A DNA stretch of 64,000 bases from contig NZ_CP113061.1 of NCBI RefSeq assembly GCF_026625745.1, forward strand, positions 3,565,001 through 3,629,000, in the 5' to 3' direction. The DNA is from Asticcacaulis sp. SL142. GTDB taxonomy: Bacteria; Pseudomonadota; Alphaproteobacteria; Caulobacterales; Caulobacteraceae. This document shows positions 1 to 8,922 of the stretch, piece after piece. The stretch's first letter is position 1. Each line of letters begins with the position of its first letter. The position numbers and the translations under genes were made by a program. The notes below the pieces were generated by a model, which worked only from the letters and a program-made list of their open reading frames with translations, was not told the origin of the DNA and made no database searches.

Positions 1-331
1 AATATCTTTTCTTATCTGCCTGATTAGCACTCGCCGTTTGCGAGGTTTCATCAACTTTCTTAGCGGTCCGCTCAGTGTCGGGCGCTTCTGGTGCGTCATC
101 GCCGGACTTAAAACGACTTAAGAACTGTGTTTTGGCGGCGGTGAGCATTTGAGCGTGATACTTGTCTATCGCCTGCTGTTCGACCTGGCGCTGTTGCTCT
201 TCGGTCATCCCGCGAAAATCAATATAAGCCAGGAAAAAGTTTTCATCCGCATTGCCATGCATATCGCAGGCATAGGCTGCCGGCGCTCCCGTCAGAAGCG
301 ATAGGGAAAGAGCGAAATATAGATGTCGCAT
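1..331 (-). CDS. Partial exported hypothetical protein (runs off the left edge)
   Basis: A minus-strand reading frame opens with ATG at 331 and stays open to the window edge, so only the N-terminal ~110 residues are visible. The first 22 residues form a signal peptide ending in an AYA-C motif, so the protein is exported. It could be a lipoprotein only by loose criteria, because the lipobox is poor. The rest is polar, rich in Gln, Lys, Glu and Ala, with a helical stretch near residues 45-75 and a low-complexity tail. I recognise no domain. It starts 37 bp downstream of the DUF3299 gene on the same strand and is probably co-transcribed with it from the promoter carrying the Zur-like palindrome, which suggests an accessory role in the same metal-starvation response. 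In Pseudomonas the comparable operon carries a DUF2796 protein, but this sequence does not look like that family. Confidence 0.7.
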   Translation of the reverse strand, partial: MRHLYFALSLSLLTGAPAAYACDMHGNADENFFLAYIDFRGMTEEQQRQVEQQAIDKYHAQMLTAAKTQFLSRFKSGDDAPEAPDTERTAKKVDETSQTASANQADKKRY

Positions 332-368
332 TCGTGTTTCCTTACTTTAGAGCCGTGCCTGAACGGGC

Positions 369-854
369 TTAAAGTTCCTTACTGTTAACCAGCTTATAGA
401 AGATTCCGCCTTCGTCATCGCCAGTCAGCACCAATGTGCCCTCAATAGTATTCACATCGTCCCTCATAGCCACCGGGGTAACGGCCCGCACCTCAATGAA
501 CTGCATAGGCGAGGGGTTGAGGTGAAACGGACAATCGGGTGGGTAGGCCAAGAGTACAAAGCGGGATTGGCGCACGCCATTCTCAAGCGGCAGCATGTAT
601 CCATTTACCTTAATTTTTTTACCAGCAAGCGCTTTGATGGCTTTCGGGAATACCGGCTTAGAATAGATGACACCGTTTTCGATGCGTTGGATCTCCTTGG
701 TAGATTCCAAGACCGACCAAGCGATACCTCCGGGCGGTGTCGCGGCCGGCTTCCACACCTGCTCGTACGGTTTCAACGCGCCAGATTGCTGTGCATCCGC
801 AGCGGAGACTACCGACACGCAGCAAAGTCCGGCGATAATCCATCCTTTTTGCAT
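369..854 (-). CDS. DUF3299 family exported protein
   Basis: 161 aa with a signal peptide (about residues 1-21, cleavage after the ADA-like end). The body has the DUF3299 pattern: a W-x2-L motif near residue 46, a P-x-F segment, L-A-G-K-K-I-K-V-N-G-Y-M-x-P-L near 75-90, an F-V-L-L strand, and a Cys-containing P-D-C-P-F segment followed by Q-F-I-E-V. Function is not established. The family is a frequent neighbour of MacB/LolD-type ABC genes in zinc-regulated loci, for example P. aeruginosa PA4063-PA4066 (from memory). It is divergent from just such an ABC pair here, across a Zur-like palindrome at 875-891. Likely a periplasmic helper of that transporter. Start is ATG at 854, directly followed by the hydrophobic signal region. 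Confidence 0.8.
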   Translation of the reverse strand: MQKGWIIAGLCCVSVVSAADAQQSGALKPYEQVWKPAATPPGGIAWSVLESTKEIQRIENGVIYSKPVFPKAIKALAGKKIKVNGYMLPLENGVRQSRFVLLAYPPDCPFHLNPSPMQFIEVRAVTPVAMRDDVNTIEGTLVLTGDDEGGIFYKLVNSKEL

Positions 855-874
855 CTTTATCTCACATAATTTTC

Positions 875-891
875 ATGTAACGGTATATCAT
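875..891. promoter_or_regulatory. Zur-box-like palindrome, copy 1
   Basis: The 17-bp site reads ATGTAA-N5-TATCAT, an imperfect dyad lying between the divergent starts at 854 (minus) and 977 (plus). It has the half-site spacing of the E. coli Zur box (ATGTTA-N5-TAACAT) and matches the reverse complement of the site at 3102-3118 at 11 of 17 positions, including the outer bases of both halves. Assignment to Zur is inference from sequence and gene content. No zur gene lies in the window. Confidence 0.55.
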
Positions 892-976
892 ATCTAGGAT
901 GTAGGGCAATGTTAAGCTTATTTTTGCATTGCAGCGTATCCTGTGAAGGGATACCTTTTCCTTAAGGAGCGTATAG

Positions 977-1639
977 ATGTCACCTGTTCTGGAGATACGC
1001 GGGCTGGGCTACGGTTATGACGCGCGCCCGGTGCTTGCGGACTTCAATCTGGTGCAACAGATGGGGCAGCACCGCGTACTGCTGGGACCCTCCGGGTCGG
1101 GAAAGACCACGCTCATCCATCTGATCGCCGGTCTACTCACCCCAAAGCAGGGGGCGGTCGTGATAGACGGCGAGACGATCAGCAACCTGCCGCAGGCTAA
1201 ACGTGACAATTTGCGCCGCCGAAAGATCGGTGTGGTTTTCCAGACCTTACGTCTCGTGGGCGCGCTCGATGTGACTTCGAACCTACTGTTAGCCCAGCGC
1301 CTGTCCGGGCAGAAACCTGACCGCGCCGAAGCGAAGGCGCTGCTCGGCGACCTGGGTCTGTCCCACCGTGCCCATGCCCGACCGCGAGAATTAAGTCAGG
1401 GTGAGGCGCAACGCGCGGCGATCGCCCGCGGCTTAATCGCGCGGCCCAAACTGCTGATTGCGGACGAGCCGACCTCGGCGCTTGATGACCGCAATGCGGA
1501 GCGCGTATCACGCCTGCTGTTAGGTGCTGCTGATGCCTATGGCTCGACGCTTCTGGTCGCAACCCATGACGCACGGATCAAATCTTTTATCCCCGACGCG
1601 GTACAACTCACGCCAATCACCGAGACTGCCCCATGTTAA
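977..1639 (+). CDS. ABC transporter ATP-binding protein (LolD/MacB type)
   Basis: 220 aa, a single ABC ATPase domain. Walker A (G-P-S-G-S-G-K-T) is at residues 37-44, the signature L-S-Q-G-E-A-Q near 140, and Walker B L-L-I-A-D-E-P-T-S-A-L-D near 160, followed by the D-loop and an H-loop His (A-T-H-D-A). The signature uses SQGE in place of SGGE, as in LolD/MacB-type mechanotransmission transporters. A good Shine-Dalgarno (AAGGAG) precedes ATG 977. It overlaps the permease gene by 7 bp, so the two are translationally coupled. The neighbouring DUF3299 gene and the Zur-like site make a role in zinc-limited metal handling more likely than lipoprotein sorting. Substrate is inferred, not shown. Confidence 0.88.
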   Translation: MSPVLEIRGLGYGYDARPVLADFNLVQQMGQHRVLLGPSGSGKTTLIHLIAGLLTPKQGAVVIDGETISNLPQAKRDNLRRRKIGVVFQTLRLVGALDVTSNLLLAQRLSGQKPDRAEAKALLGDLGLSHRAHARPRELSQGEAQRAAIARGLIARPKLLIADEPTSALDDRNAERVSRLLLGAADAYGSTLLVATHDARIKSFIPDAVQLTPITETAPC

Positions 1640-2901
1640 GTCTGGCGCTCGCCTATCTGCGCGATCGTGCGCTTACGACTCTGCTCAATGTGCTGCTGCT
1701 TGGACTTGCGGTGGCGACGCTTACGATATTGCTGCTATTTTCGACGCAGCTTGGTAACCGGCTTACGCGCGATGCCCAGGGGATTGACCTAGTGGTTGGG
1801 GCCAAGGGCTCGCCGCTTCAGCTCATTACGTCGAGCATCTACCATATCGACGCCCCGACAGGGAACATACCGCTTAACAGCATCGACATCCTGCGCCGCG
1901 ATCCGGCTGTGGCGCGTGTGGTTCCGCTGGCGATCGGCGACAACTTTCGCGGCTACCGGATCGTCGGTACCGAGCACAGCTATCTCGACCTCTATGGTGC
2001 GAAACTGGCGCAGGGCAAGCTTTTCGCCCAAGAAGGCGAGGCCGTGCTGGGCGCCACCGCTGCACGTAAACTGAGGGCTGGAATCGGCCAGCGCTTTATC
2101 GGCAGCCACGGTCTGGGTGACGATGGTAGATCTGCGGGCCATGACGAGCGTCCCTTCGCCACTGTGGGCATTCTGGTGCCCACAGGTACGGTCGTTGATC
2201 GGCTGATCCTCACCTCGGTCGAAAGCGTCTGGGACGTTCATGGCATCGGCCATGAGGCTCATGCCGTTCATGATACGCCCGAAAATTTCGATGCTTTGGA
2301 TGCCCCTCACGACCATGAAGCCGAACCCATCATCGGCGCGACCGAAACGCCGGAGCCTGAGGTGACGGCCTTGCTGGTGACCTATCGCTCGGCTCTGGGG
2401 GCGGTACGGGTGCCGGGCTTCGTCAATCGCCAAACCAATATGCAGGCTGCGGTGCCGGCGCAGGAGACCGCAAGACTGTTATCTTTATTCGGTGCTGCCA
2501 TCGAAGGCGCACGGGTCTTCGCGTGGCTACTCGCCGCAACCGGAGGGCTTGCCATTTTTGTCGCTCTGCTCAACGCCTCGCGCGCGCGCGAGGCGGATCT
2601 TTCTCTTCTGCGCGTTATGGGGGCGACGCGCGCCTCGGTATTCGGGACTATCCTGCTTGAAGGATGGCTCACTGCCTTGGCTGGTGCGCTGCTCGGCCTC
2701 ATTATGGGGCATGTAGCGCTGAGCGTTGCGCGTGAACTTTTCGAGCCGCTTGCCGAGATCGGGCTCAATCCCTGGATGGTTCACCCCGGCGAACTTGTGA
2801 TCATGGTTGGAGTCCAGGTCATTGGGTTGCTGGCGGCGTTGATGCCGGCGATACGCATTTTCCGCGTCGATCTTGCCCACACCCTGGCTAGAGCACAGTA
2901 A
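1633..2901 (+). CDS. FtsX/MacB-type ABC transporter permease with His-rich loop
   Basis: 422 aa. One N-terminal membrane helix (about 15-37), a ~240-residue periplasmic domain of MacB_PCD type, then three C-terminal helices (about 290-315, 340-365, 388-408): the standard FtsX/LolC/MacB layout. The periplasmic part contains an unusual stretch at residues ~200-226 with six histidines (H-x3-H-x2-H-x2-H, then H-D-H) plus acidic residues, a plausible metal-binding loop. The gene overlaps the ATPase gene and ends 222 bp before the next promoter region. Family members in zinc-regulated operons (P. aeruginosa PA4065-like) have this context. Direct Zn transport by a MacB-fold protein would be unusual, so an energy-coupling or extraction role is equally possible. 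Confidence 0.87.
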   Translation: MLSLALAYLRDRALTTLLNVLLLGLAVATLTILLLFSTQLGNRLTRDAQGIDLVVGAKGSPLQLITSSIYHIDAPTGNIPLNSIDILRRDPAVARVVPLAIGDNFRGYRIVGTEHSYLDLYGAKLAQGKLFAQEGEAVLGATAARKLRAGIGQRFIGSHGLGDDGRSAGHDERPFATVGILVPTGTVVDRLILTSVESVWDVHGIGHEAHAVHDTPENFDALDAPHDHEAEPIIGATETPEPEVTALLVTYRSALGAVRVPGFVNRQTNMQAAVPAQETARLLSLFGAAIEGARVFAWLLAATGGLAIFVALLNASRAREADLSLLRVMGATRASVFGTILLEGWLTALAGALLGLIMGHVALSVARELFEPLAEIGLNPWMVHPGELVIMVGVQVIGLLAALMPAIRIFRVDLAHTLARAQ

Positions 2902-3101
2902 GTTTGGCTTGCTGGATTAGGGACATCTTAAAAGCTAACCTGTCGAAACGGCTCATTTTTCGGTTATGCCCAGAAATTGTAGGCGTTTACCGTTATTTCT
3001 GTGCGCACTTCTTTTTATTACCCAACAGGGAAGTCCATTAAAATAAATGATATAAAGTAACGCTTACCCCTTGCCATAAGCGTGATGTTTTTATATCGAA
3101 G

Positions 3102-3118
3102 ATGATACGATATAACAT
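3102..3118. promoter_or_regulatory. Zur-box-like palindrome, copy 2
   Basis: The site reads ATGATA-N5-TAACAT (17 bp), with the right half identical to that of the E. coli Zur consensus. A possible -10 element TATAAC (3111-3116) lies inside it, which would put transcription start near 3123 and let a bound repressor block the promoter. It controls the TonB receptor/CobN-like/ExbB-like/DUF2149 operon. Identification as Zur is inference. Confidence 0.6.
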
Positions 3119-3135
3119 TACATATGGGGCGTATC

Positions 3136-5097
3136 ATGCGTGTTGTGCAATCGGGGGGCTCTAGCCGCCTGAAGGGATTTTTGTTGGCATTTTCCAGCCT
3201 GACCGTTGTGGGGGGCTCTGGGGCTATGGCGGCTGAGGGTGTGGATTCCGAAGTCACCGAAGTGGTGGTCACGGCGACCAAAACCGAACGTAATCTGTCA
3301 GATGTTCCAGCGTCTATGTCCGTCGTACACGGTAAGGAACTGGCCCGCCGGCCGGTTCAGGATATGGCAGAAGCTTTGGAAGATGAGCCGGGCGTGGTTA
3401 TTGGCGGAATCGGCATGAGCCGCCGCGGCATCATCATCCGCGGCATGGCGCCGGAATATGCCCTGACCCTTATCGATGGTCGCCGGATCAATGCCGCCTC
3501 ATCCAATATGGCCCACGTCGATTTTGACCTGGGCTGGGTGCCGTCGGTGGCCATTGACCGTATTGAGTTGGTGCGCGGGCCGCTGTCTGCGCTTTACGGT
3601 TCCGAAGCCTTAAGCGGCGTGGTCAATATCATTACCCGCAAGCCTGGGCCGGTATGGCAGACACGCTTTGATGCCATGACGGGTTTCCGTGAAGGCGAGG
3701 GCGGTGATACCCAACAATATGGTCTCTACACGGGCGGTCCGATCAACGACAAGGTGGCGGTGTCGCTATGGGGCGATTACCATAAGCGCGATATAACCGC
3801 TTCTGAGGAAGACCCGCGCCAAAGCGAACTTGAAAGCCGTGATTCCTATAGCGGGACGGCGCAGTTGCACCTGACCCCGACTGACCGCCAGCGGGTCGAT
3901 ATCGGCGTGACCTACGGCGAAGATGAGCGCGGCCGCGATACCCTGACGACTTCGGGCACGATTTTCAGCTACCGCTATATGGACAAGGTACGCCGCCAAA
4001 GCGGGTTTGTGACCTATAATGGCCAGTTCGGCTTTGGCGACATCGAAGCGCGCCTTTACCGCACCGAATTGCGCCGGGTGAATGCGCGCGATAAGGGCCA
4101 GACGCCAACCCCATCCAGCGATCTGGTCGACACGGTGGCGGATGTGCGCTACACTCTGCCAGCCATAGGGGTGCACCGTCTGACGACGGGGGCCGAATGG
4201 CGGCGCGAAGAACTGAAGGATGCCACGGTTTCGACCAGTGGAGAGAAAGAGACCGAACATAAGGCCCTGTTTGTTCAGGATGAGATCAACCTGTTTACTG
4301 ACCGGCTTGAGATCGTTGCGGGTACCCGTTTCGACCATCATGACGCCTATGGCTGGGAAACCAGTCCCCGGCTTTACATTGTCTATAAACCGTCTGAGCA
4401 CTGGACAGTGCGCGGCGGGATAGGGCACGCTTTCCGCGCCCCCGGCCTGAAGCAACTATCGCCCACCTATGCGGCCATTGCGGCCGGTGGACGGTTTACC
4501 ATCTACGGCAATCCTGATCTCAAGCCTGAAACCAATGACAGTGCCGAACTGGGGCTGGCTTGGCGCAATGAGATGGCCGACGCTTCGGTCACCCTTTTCC
4601 GCAATGAGGTCGGCAATCTGGTGACTTCTTACTGTCTGACCAACTGCGGTATTCGCGGACGTGAAACACGTACTTATACCAATGTGAATGAGGCCCGCCT
4701 TGAGGGGGTTGAAACCGCCTTTGGGCTGCGTCCGGTCGAGGGGCTGTCCCTGATGGCATCCTACACCTATGTCGACAGTCTCGATAAGGCCACAGATCGG
4801 CCGATAGCCGAACGACCGCAACGCACCGGCAAGATCGGTCTCGACTTACAGGCGACACCGCGCCTTTCGGTCGGGGTGCGCGGGCGGTTCATCGGCGAGC
4901 AATTGACCTCAACCTATGTGCGTCTGCCAGGCTACAGTCTGTGGGGCACTAATGTCAGCTATGACCTCAATGAACACGTCACCCTGAGGGCGGGTGTGGA
5001 CAATCTGTTCAAAGCGCGGTTGGCCGAAAAGTCCACGCTCTACAGTTTCGCTGAACCAGGGCGGGTGGTGTTTGTGGGCCTGTCGGGAAGGTTTTGA
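3136..5097 (+). CDS. TonB-dependent outer-membrane receptor (metal-starvation type)
   Basis: 653 aa from ATG 3136. An in-frame ATG at 3124 also exists, but it lies 6 bp after the Zur-like site and has no Shine-Dalgarno, while 3136 is preceded by GGGG at suitable distance. Signal peptide about residues 1-31; then the sequence V-V-V-T-A-T-K, a usual start of plug domains; plug to about residue 165 with the R-G-P-L-S-A-L-Y-G motif; a 22-strand-type barrel ending in the terminal phenylalanine (G-R-F) expected for assembly. The length suits the siderophore/cobalamin group. It is the first gene of a tight four-gene operon; its stop TGA shares one base with the next start. By analogy with P. aeruginosa PA1922 it should import a metal or metallophore under zinc limitation. 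The ligand is unknown. Confidence 0.87.
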   Translation: MRVVQSGGSSRLKGFLLAFSSLTVVGGSGAMAAEGVDSEVTEVVVTATKTERNLSDVPASMSVVHGKELARRPVQDMAEALEDEPGVVIGGIGMSRRGIIIRGMAPEYALTLIDGRRINAASSNMAHVDFDLGWVPSVAIDRIELVRGPLSALYGSEALSGVVNIITRKPGPVWQTRFDAMTGFREGEGGDTQQYGLYTGGPINDKVAVSLWGDYHKRDITASEEDPRQSELESRDSYSGTAQLHLTPTDRQRVDIGVTYGEDERGRDTLTTSGTIFSYRYMDKVRRQSGFVTYNGQFGFGDIEARLYRTELRRVNARDKGQTPTPSSDLVDTVADVRYTLPAIGVHRLTTGAEWRREELKDATVSTSGEKETEHKALFVQDEINLFTDRLEIVAGTRFDHHDAYGWETSPRLYIVYKPSEHWTVRGGIGHAFRAPGLKQLSPTYAAIAAGGRFTIYGNPDLKPETNDSAELGLAWRNEMADASVTLFRNEVGNLVTSYCLTNCGIRGRETRTYTNVNEARLEGVETAFGLRPVEGLSLMASYTYVDSLDKATDRPIAERPQRTGKIGLDLQATPRLSVGVRGRFIGEQLTSTYVRLPGYSLWGTNVSYDLNEHVTLRAGVDNLFKARLAEKSTLYSFAEPGRVVFVGLSGRF

Positions 5098-8000
5098 TGA
5101 CTGTTCGCGTCTGGCTGATCGCTATGTTCGCATGGATGATAGCTTTTGGGGGCGGGGCTCAGGCCGCGCCGCCGCCAAAAGTGCGTATTGTGGCGACCAG
5201 TTTTGTCCTGCCCGCCAAGTTTGAGACCCTGAAAGCCTGGGCCGCCGAAGAGGGCCTTGAGTTGGACTACCGCTATGTCGACCGCGGCAAGCCTGATCCG
5301 GCGTTAGTTGAAGGGACTGACCTTATCCTGCTGGATGGGCCGCGCCCCAACGATATGGCCGCACTTCAGAAAGTGACCACAGACAACTTATCGGGTAAGG
5401 CCTGGCTGGCGGTTGGCGGCGGCCCGCCCAAATGGGAGGGGTTGTCAGCGCCCGATGCCGCCAAGCTGGCCGGCTATTATGCAGCCGGCGGTGAGGCCAA
5501 TTTCAGAATATTCCTGAAAGCCCTCAAGCGTCGTCTGTCGGGTCAGTCACTGGCGGATCTGCCCGCCGCGCCGCGCCGCGCGGCAAGCGGGCTATATCAT
5601 CCGCAGGCGGGCGTCCTTGTTGATGCCGGAGCCTTTCTAAGCTGGCGTGGCGCGGATCGTCCGACCGTGGTGCTGGCGATTTCGGACGGTGTCATCGCGG
5701 ATATGCAAACCGCCGTGGTCGATGCGGTTATCCGGGATGCCGAAACACGGGGCTTGAGTGCGGTCGCCTTCTGGTACGATGAACGCGATCCGCAGGCGCT
5801 GACCAGGGTCGTGCGTCCGCTGAAGGCTGTGGCACTCGTTAATATGACGCACATGCAGAACGGCCCGGCTAGGCAGGCCGAGTTTGCCGACCTCGATATC
5901 ACTGTCCTTCAGGTCATGGGCTATCGCGCGGGCACCATAGCCGAGTGGCGGGCGGAGGCGTCAGGTGTGGGGTTTTCATCGGTGCCGACGCAGTTTGCCG
6001 TGCCGGAAAGCTGGGGTCTGTCCGATCCGGTGCTGATCAGCGCAGTCGAAAACGGCGCGCAGGTGCCTATCCCGGAGCAGGTGGCGCTGTTGGGGGCCAA
6101 ACTCAGACGTCTGGCCGCCTTGCGGAGTAGGCCCAATGCCGAGAAACGCGTCGCCCTGATGTTCTGGAATTCTCCGGCGGGTGAAAAGAACTTTTCAGCT
6201 TCGCATCTCAATGTGCCGCGTAGTGTTGAGGCGATTACCGCCGCCCTGCACGCTGCGGGCTATACTGTGCCGCCGACCACAGAGGCGACACTGATCACAG
6301 CCGCCCAACTGATGATGGGAGGGTATTACCGGCCCGAAACCCTGGATGGGTTGGCACGTCAGGGCTTTGCCGCCTGCCTGCCAGTAAGTGCCTATAAAGC
6401 GTGGCTAGGCACCTTGCCACCAGTGACTCGGACCGAACTGCTTGACCGGCACGGCGCGCCGGAGCGACACTGGGCGGTGCGTGGTTCGGGGGCATCGGCC
6501 TGTTTCATTATCCCCAGAGTGCGGATCGGAAACATGACCTTTCTGCCGCAGCCCCCCCGCGCCGGGAAGGTCGGAGCCGCGACCCACGACACTAAAAGCG
6601 TGCCGGATCATATCTATCTGGCCGCCTATGTCATACTGCGTGAACAGGAAAAGATCGATGCCCTGGTGCATTTCGGTACCCACGGCACTCAGGAATGGAC
6701 GCCGGGTAAGGATCGCGGGCTGTGGGCCTATGACTACCCCAATCTGGCGGTGGGCGATATGCCGGTGATCTACCCCTATATTCAGGATAATGTCGCCGAG
6801 GCCATTCAGGCCAAACGTCGGGGTCGGGCCGTGACTATCAGCCATCAGACTCCGCCCTTTGCGCCGTCTGGGCTATATGATGAATTGCGCGACCTGCACG
6901 GCCTGATCCACGAATATTCGCAGCTTGAGCCTGGCGGGGTGCGCGATCGTGTGCAGGATAATTTGCTGAATACGGCGGTGGCAGCCAACCTGCATAAGGA
7001 TATCGGCTGGACCGAGGCAGCGGCGCGTGCGGATTTTCCCGGATTTTACGCTGTGCTTCATGATCATCTGCATGAGTTGGCGCGCGCGGCGGTACCGCTG
7101 GGGCTGCACACCTTTGGTCAGTCGGCCACAGTCGAACACCGCCTGATGACGGTAATGCAGGCGCTCGGGAAGCCCTATCTGTCGGCCCTTGGACTTGATC
7201 CGAATGAAGCCTTTGCCGAGGATTTCAGCGCGATCCAGACCGGTGAGCCTTACCGCGTTCTGAAGGCGCACCTCATTGATGGGCAAGCGGTTGATGATCT
7301 CAACCCGGCCCTCAAGGCTGAGATCGAAAAAGGGCGGGCGCAGTTTGAGCGGTTGTCAGTTACGGGCGAGATGGAGGCCTTGCTGGCGGCCCTTGACGCG
7401 CGGTTTGTCCGGCCCGCCACCGGCGGCGATCCGGTACGCGACCCTATGCTGGTCAGCGGGCGCAATCTCTATGCCTTTGATGCCGCCAAAATCCCCACCA
7501 AAGCCGCCTATGATCAATCCGAAGCGGCATATAAAGGTTTGATTGACGCCTATCAGGCCAAGCACCGGCGGCTGCCGCGTAAGCTGGTTTTTAGCCTGTG
7601 GTCGGGCGAGTCCATCCGCACCTTAGGTGTCATGGAGGGGCAGGTCTTGCGGGCCTATGGCCTTGACCCGGTTTGGGATGCCAGCGGGCGGGTGATCAAC
7701 CTGACGATCCGGCCGGATAGCGACCTGAGCGCGCCGCGGGTTGATGCGGTGCTTCAGATTACCAGCGTCTACCGTGATCAGTTCGATAATTTCATGACCC
7801 TGCTGGCGCGCGCGATTAATAAGCTGGCCGCACAAGGCGGTAATCCGGTCGCGACTAATAGCGCTGAACTTGAAGCGCAACTTATCGCCAAAGGTATAGC
7901 CCCGGATCGAGCCAAAGCCCTGGCCCGCCTGCGCATGTTTTCAAATGCACCGGGAGAATACGGCTCCGGCCTGCCGGACCGGGTGATCGACTCTAAGAGC

Positions 8001-8915
8001 TGGGAAACCGAAGGCGAACTGGCCGAAGACTTTCTGGCGCGGCTGCAATATGGTTACGGGTCTGACGGTTGGGGGACATCGGAGGACGGCGCTAATCTGC
8101 TGGCGGAGAACCTGAAAACCGTCGATGCTGCGGTATTGTCGCGCTCCTCCAGCCTGCACGGTCTACTATCGACCGATCATCCGTTTGAATATCTGGGCGG
8201 GCTGTCGCTGGCGGTGCGACATTTAAGCGGTAAGTCTCCCGAGCTGTTTATTACCGATACCCGTTCCGGTGAGGTGCGCACCACCACGCCGGCAGCCTTC
8301 TTGTCCGCCGAATTGCGAACCCGCTATCTCAATCCGGAATGGATACGGCAGATGCAAACCGAAGGTTATGCCGGGGCTAATGAAATGCTGGCCGTCACCC
8401 AAAACCTGTTCGGCTGGCAGGTTACGGATCCAGCCTCCGTCCGCCCCGATCAATGGCAGGCCATGACCGATACCTATGTGCGTGACAGTCGAAATCTGGG
8501 CCTTAACGACTGGTTCGAAAAAAACCATCCCTCCGCCCAGAAACAGATGGTCGATCAGATGCTGGAGGCCGTACGCAAAGGCTACTGGAAGCCCGATGCT
8601 GAAACCGTAAGCGTGCTCGAAAATCGTCGGCAACAGCTAGAGCGCGTCTCGGCCGCCGCGTCTGGATTTGGCCGTCTAATGAGTGGCCCGCCTGCTGCTA
8701 CGGCGGCAGCCCCATCTGATCCAGCGGTGGCTGAGCCGGGTACGCCGCCCAATCCTACCGTTCGCGGGCGGGTGCTGAAGCCTGAGGCTCAGCGTCCGTC
8801 GGCACCGCAAAGTCCACCGGGTTTCCCCTTCCTGGCCGGGCTTTGCGGACTCCTTCTCATGCTGGCCGGTGCGCTTCATCAATGGCGCGCCAGCCGTAGC
8901 CCCCTTGAACCATAG
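5097..8915 (+). CDS. Exported, membrane-anchored CobN/magnesium-chelatase H-like protein
   Basis: 1272 aa, the size of cobaltochelatase subunit CobN. It keeps hallmark motifs such as H-F-G-T-H-G-T-Q-E-W-T-P-G-K (near residue 523) and the C-terminal E-Y-L-G-G-L region. Unlike cytoplasmic CobN it starts with a signal sequence (about residues 1-23, ending G-A-Q-A). It ends with a Pro/Ala-rich linker (~1190-1240), a membrane helix (~1245-1265) and a short basic tail, so the chelatase domain should sit in the periplasm. No cobS/cobT ATPase genes or other B12 genes are nearby. The ATG at 5097 overlaps the receptor stop; a TTG at 5094 is possible but weaker. In this receptor-CobN-ExbB-DUF2149 arrangement (PA1923-like) a role in putting metal into, or taking it out of, an imported ligand is inferred; chelation by this paralog is unproven. 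Confidence 0.87.
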   Translation: MTVRVWLIAMFAWMIAFGGGAQAAPPPKVRIVATSFVLPAKFETLKAWAAEEGLELDYRYVDRGKPDPALVEGTDLILLDGPRPNDMAALQKVTTDNLSGKAWLAVGGGPPKWEGLSAPDAAKLAGYYAAGGEANFRIFLKALKRRLSGQSLADLPAAPRRAASGLYHPQAGVLVDAGAFLSWRGADRPTVVLAISDGVIADMQTAVVDAVIRDAETRGLSAVAFWYDERDPQALTRVVRPLKAVALVNMTHMQNGPARQAEFADLDITVLQVMGYRAGTIAEWRAEASGVGFSSVPTQFAVPESWGLSDPVLISAVENGAQVPIPEQVALLGAKLRRLAALRSRPNAEKRVALMFWNSPAGEKNFSASHLNVPRSVEAITAALHAAGYTVPPTTEATLITAAQLMMGGYYRPETLDGLARQGFAACLPVSAYKAWLGTLPPVTRTELLDRHGAPERHWAVRGSGASACFIIPRVRIGNMTFLPQPPRAGKVGAATHDTKSVPDHIYLAAYVILREQEKIDALVHFGTHGTQEWTPGKDRGLWAYDYPNLAVGDMPVIYPYIQDNVAEAIQAKRRGRAVTISHQTPPFAPSGLYDELRDLHGLIHEYSQLEPGGVRDRVQDNLLNTAVAANLHKDIGWTEAAARADFPGFYAVLHDHLHELARAAVPLGLHTFGQSATVEHRLMTVMQALGKPYLSALGLDPNEAFAEDFSAIQTGEPYRVLKAHLIDGQAVDDLNPALKAEIEKGRAQFERLSVTGEMEALLAALDARFVRPATGGDPVRDPMLVSGRNLYAFDAAKIPTKAAYDQSEAAYKGLIDAYQAKHRRLPRKLVFSLWSGESIRTLGVMEGQVLRAYGLDPVWDASGRVINLTIRPDSDLSAPRVDAVLQITSVYRDQFDNFMTLLARAINKLAAQGGNPVATNSAELEAQLIAKGIAPDRAKALARLRMFSNAPGEYGSGLPDRVIDSKSWETEGELAEDFLARLQYGYGSDGWGTSEDGANLLAENLKTVDAAVLSRSSSLHGLLSTDHPFEYLGGLSLAVRHLSGKSPELFITDTRSGEVRTTTPAAFLSAELRTRYLNPEWIRQMQTEGYAGANEMLAVTQNLFGWQVTDPASVRPDQWQAMTDTYVRDSRNLGLNDWFEKNHPSAQKQMVDQMLEAVRKGYWKPDAETVSVLENRRQQLERVSAAASGFGRLMSGPPAATAAAPSDPAVAEPGTPPNPTVRGRVLKPEAQRPSAPQSPPGFPFLAGLCGLLLMLAGALHQWRASRSPLEP

Positions 8916-8922
8916 GTTTTTC

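Noticed and set aside
3047-3063. A third Zur-like dyad ATGATA-N5-TAACGC
   Set aside because: The right half does not complete the palindrome and the site is too far from the start; likely chance in AT-rich DNA.
5097-8915. Annotating the CobN-like protein as part of vitamin B12 synthesis
   Set aside because: Signal peptide, membrane anchor, operon partners and absence of other cob genes argue for a different role.
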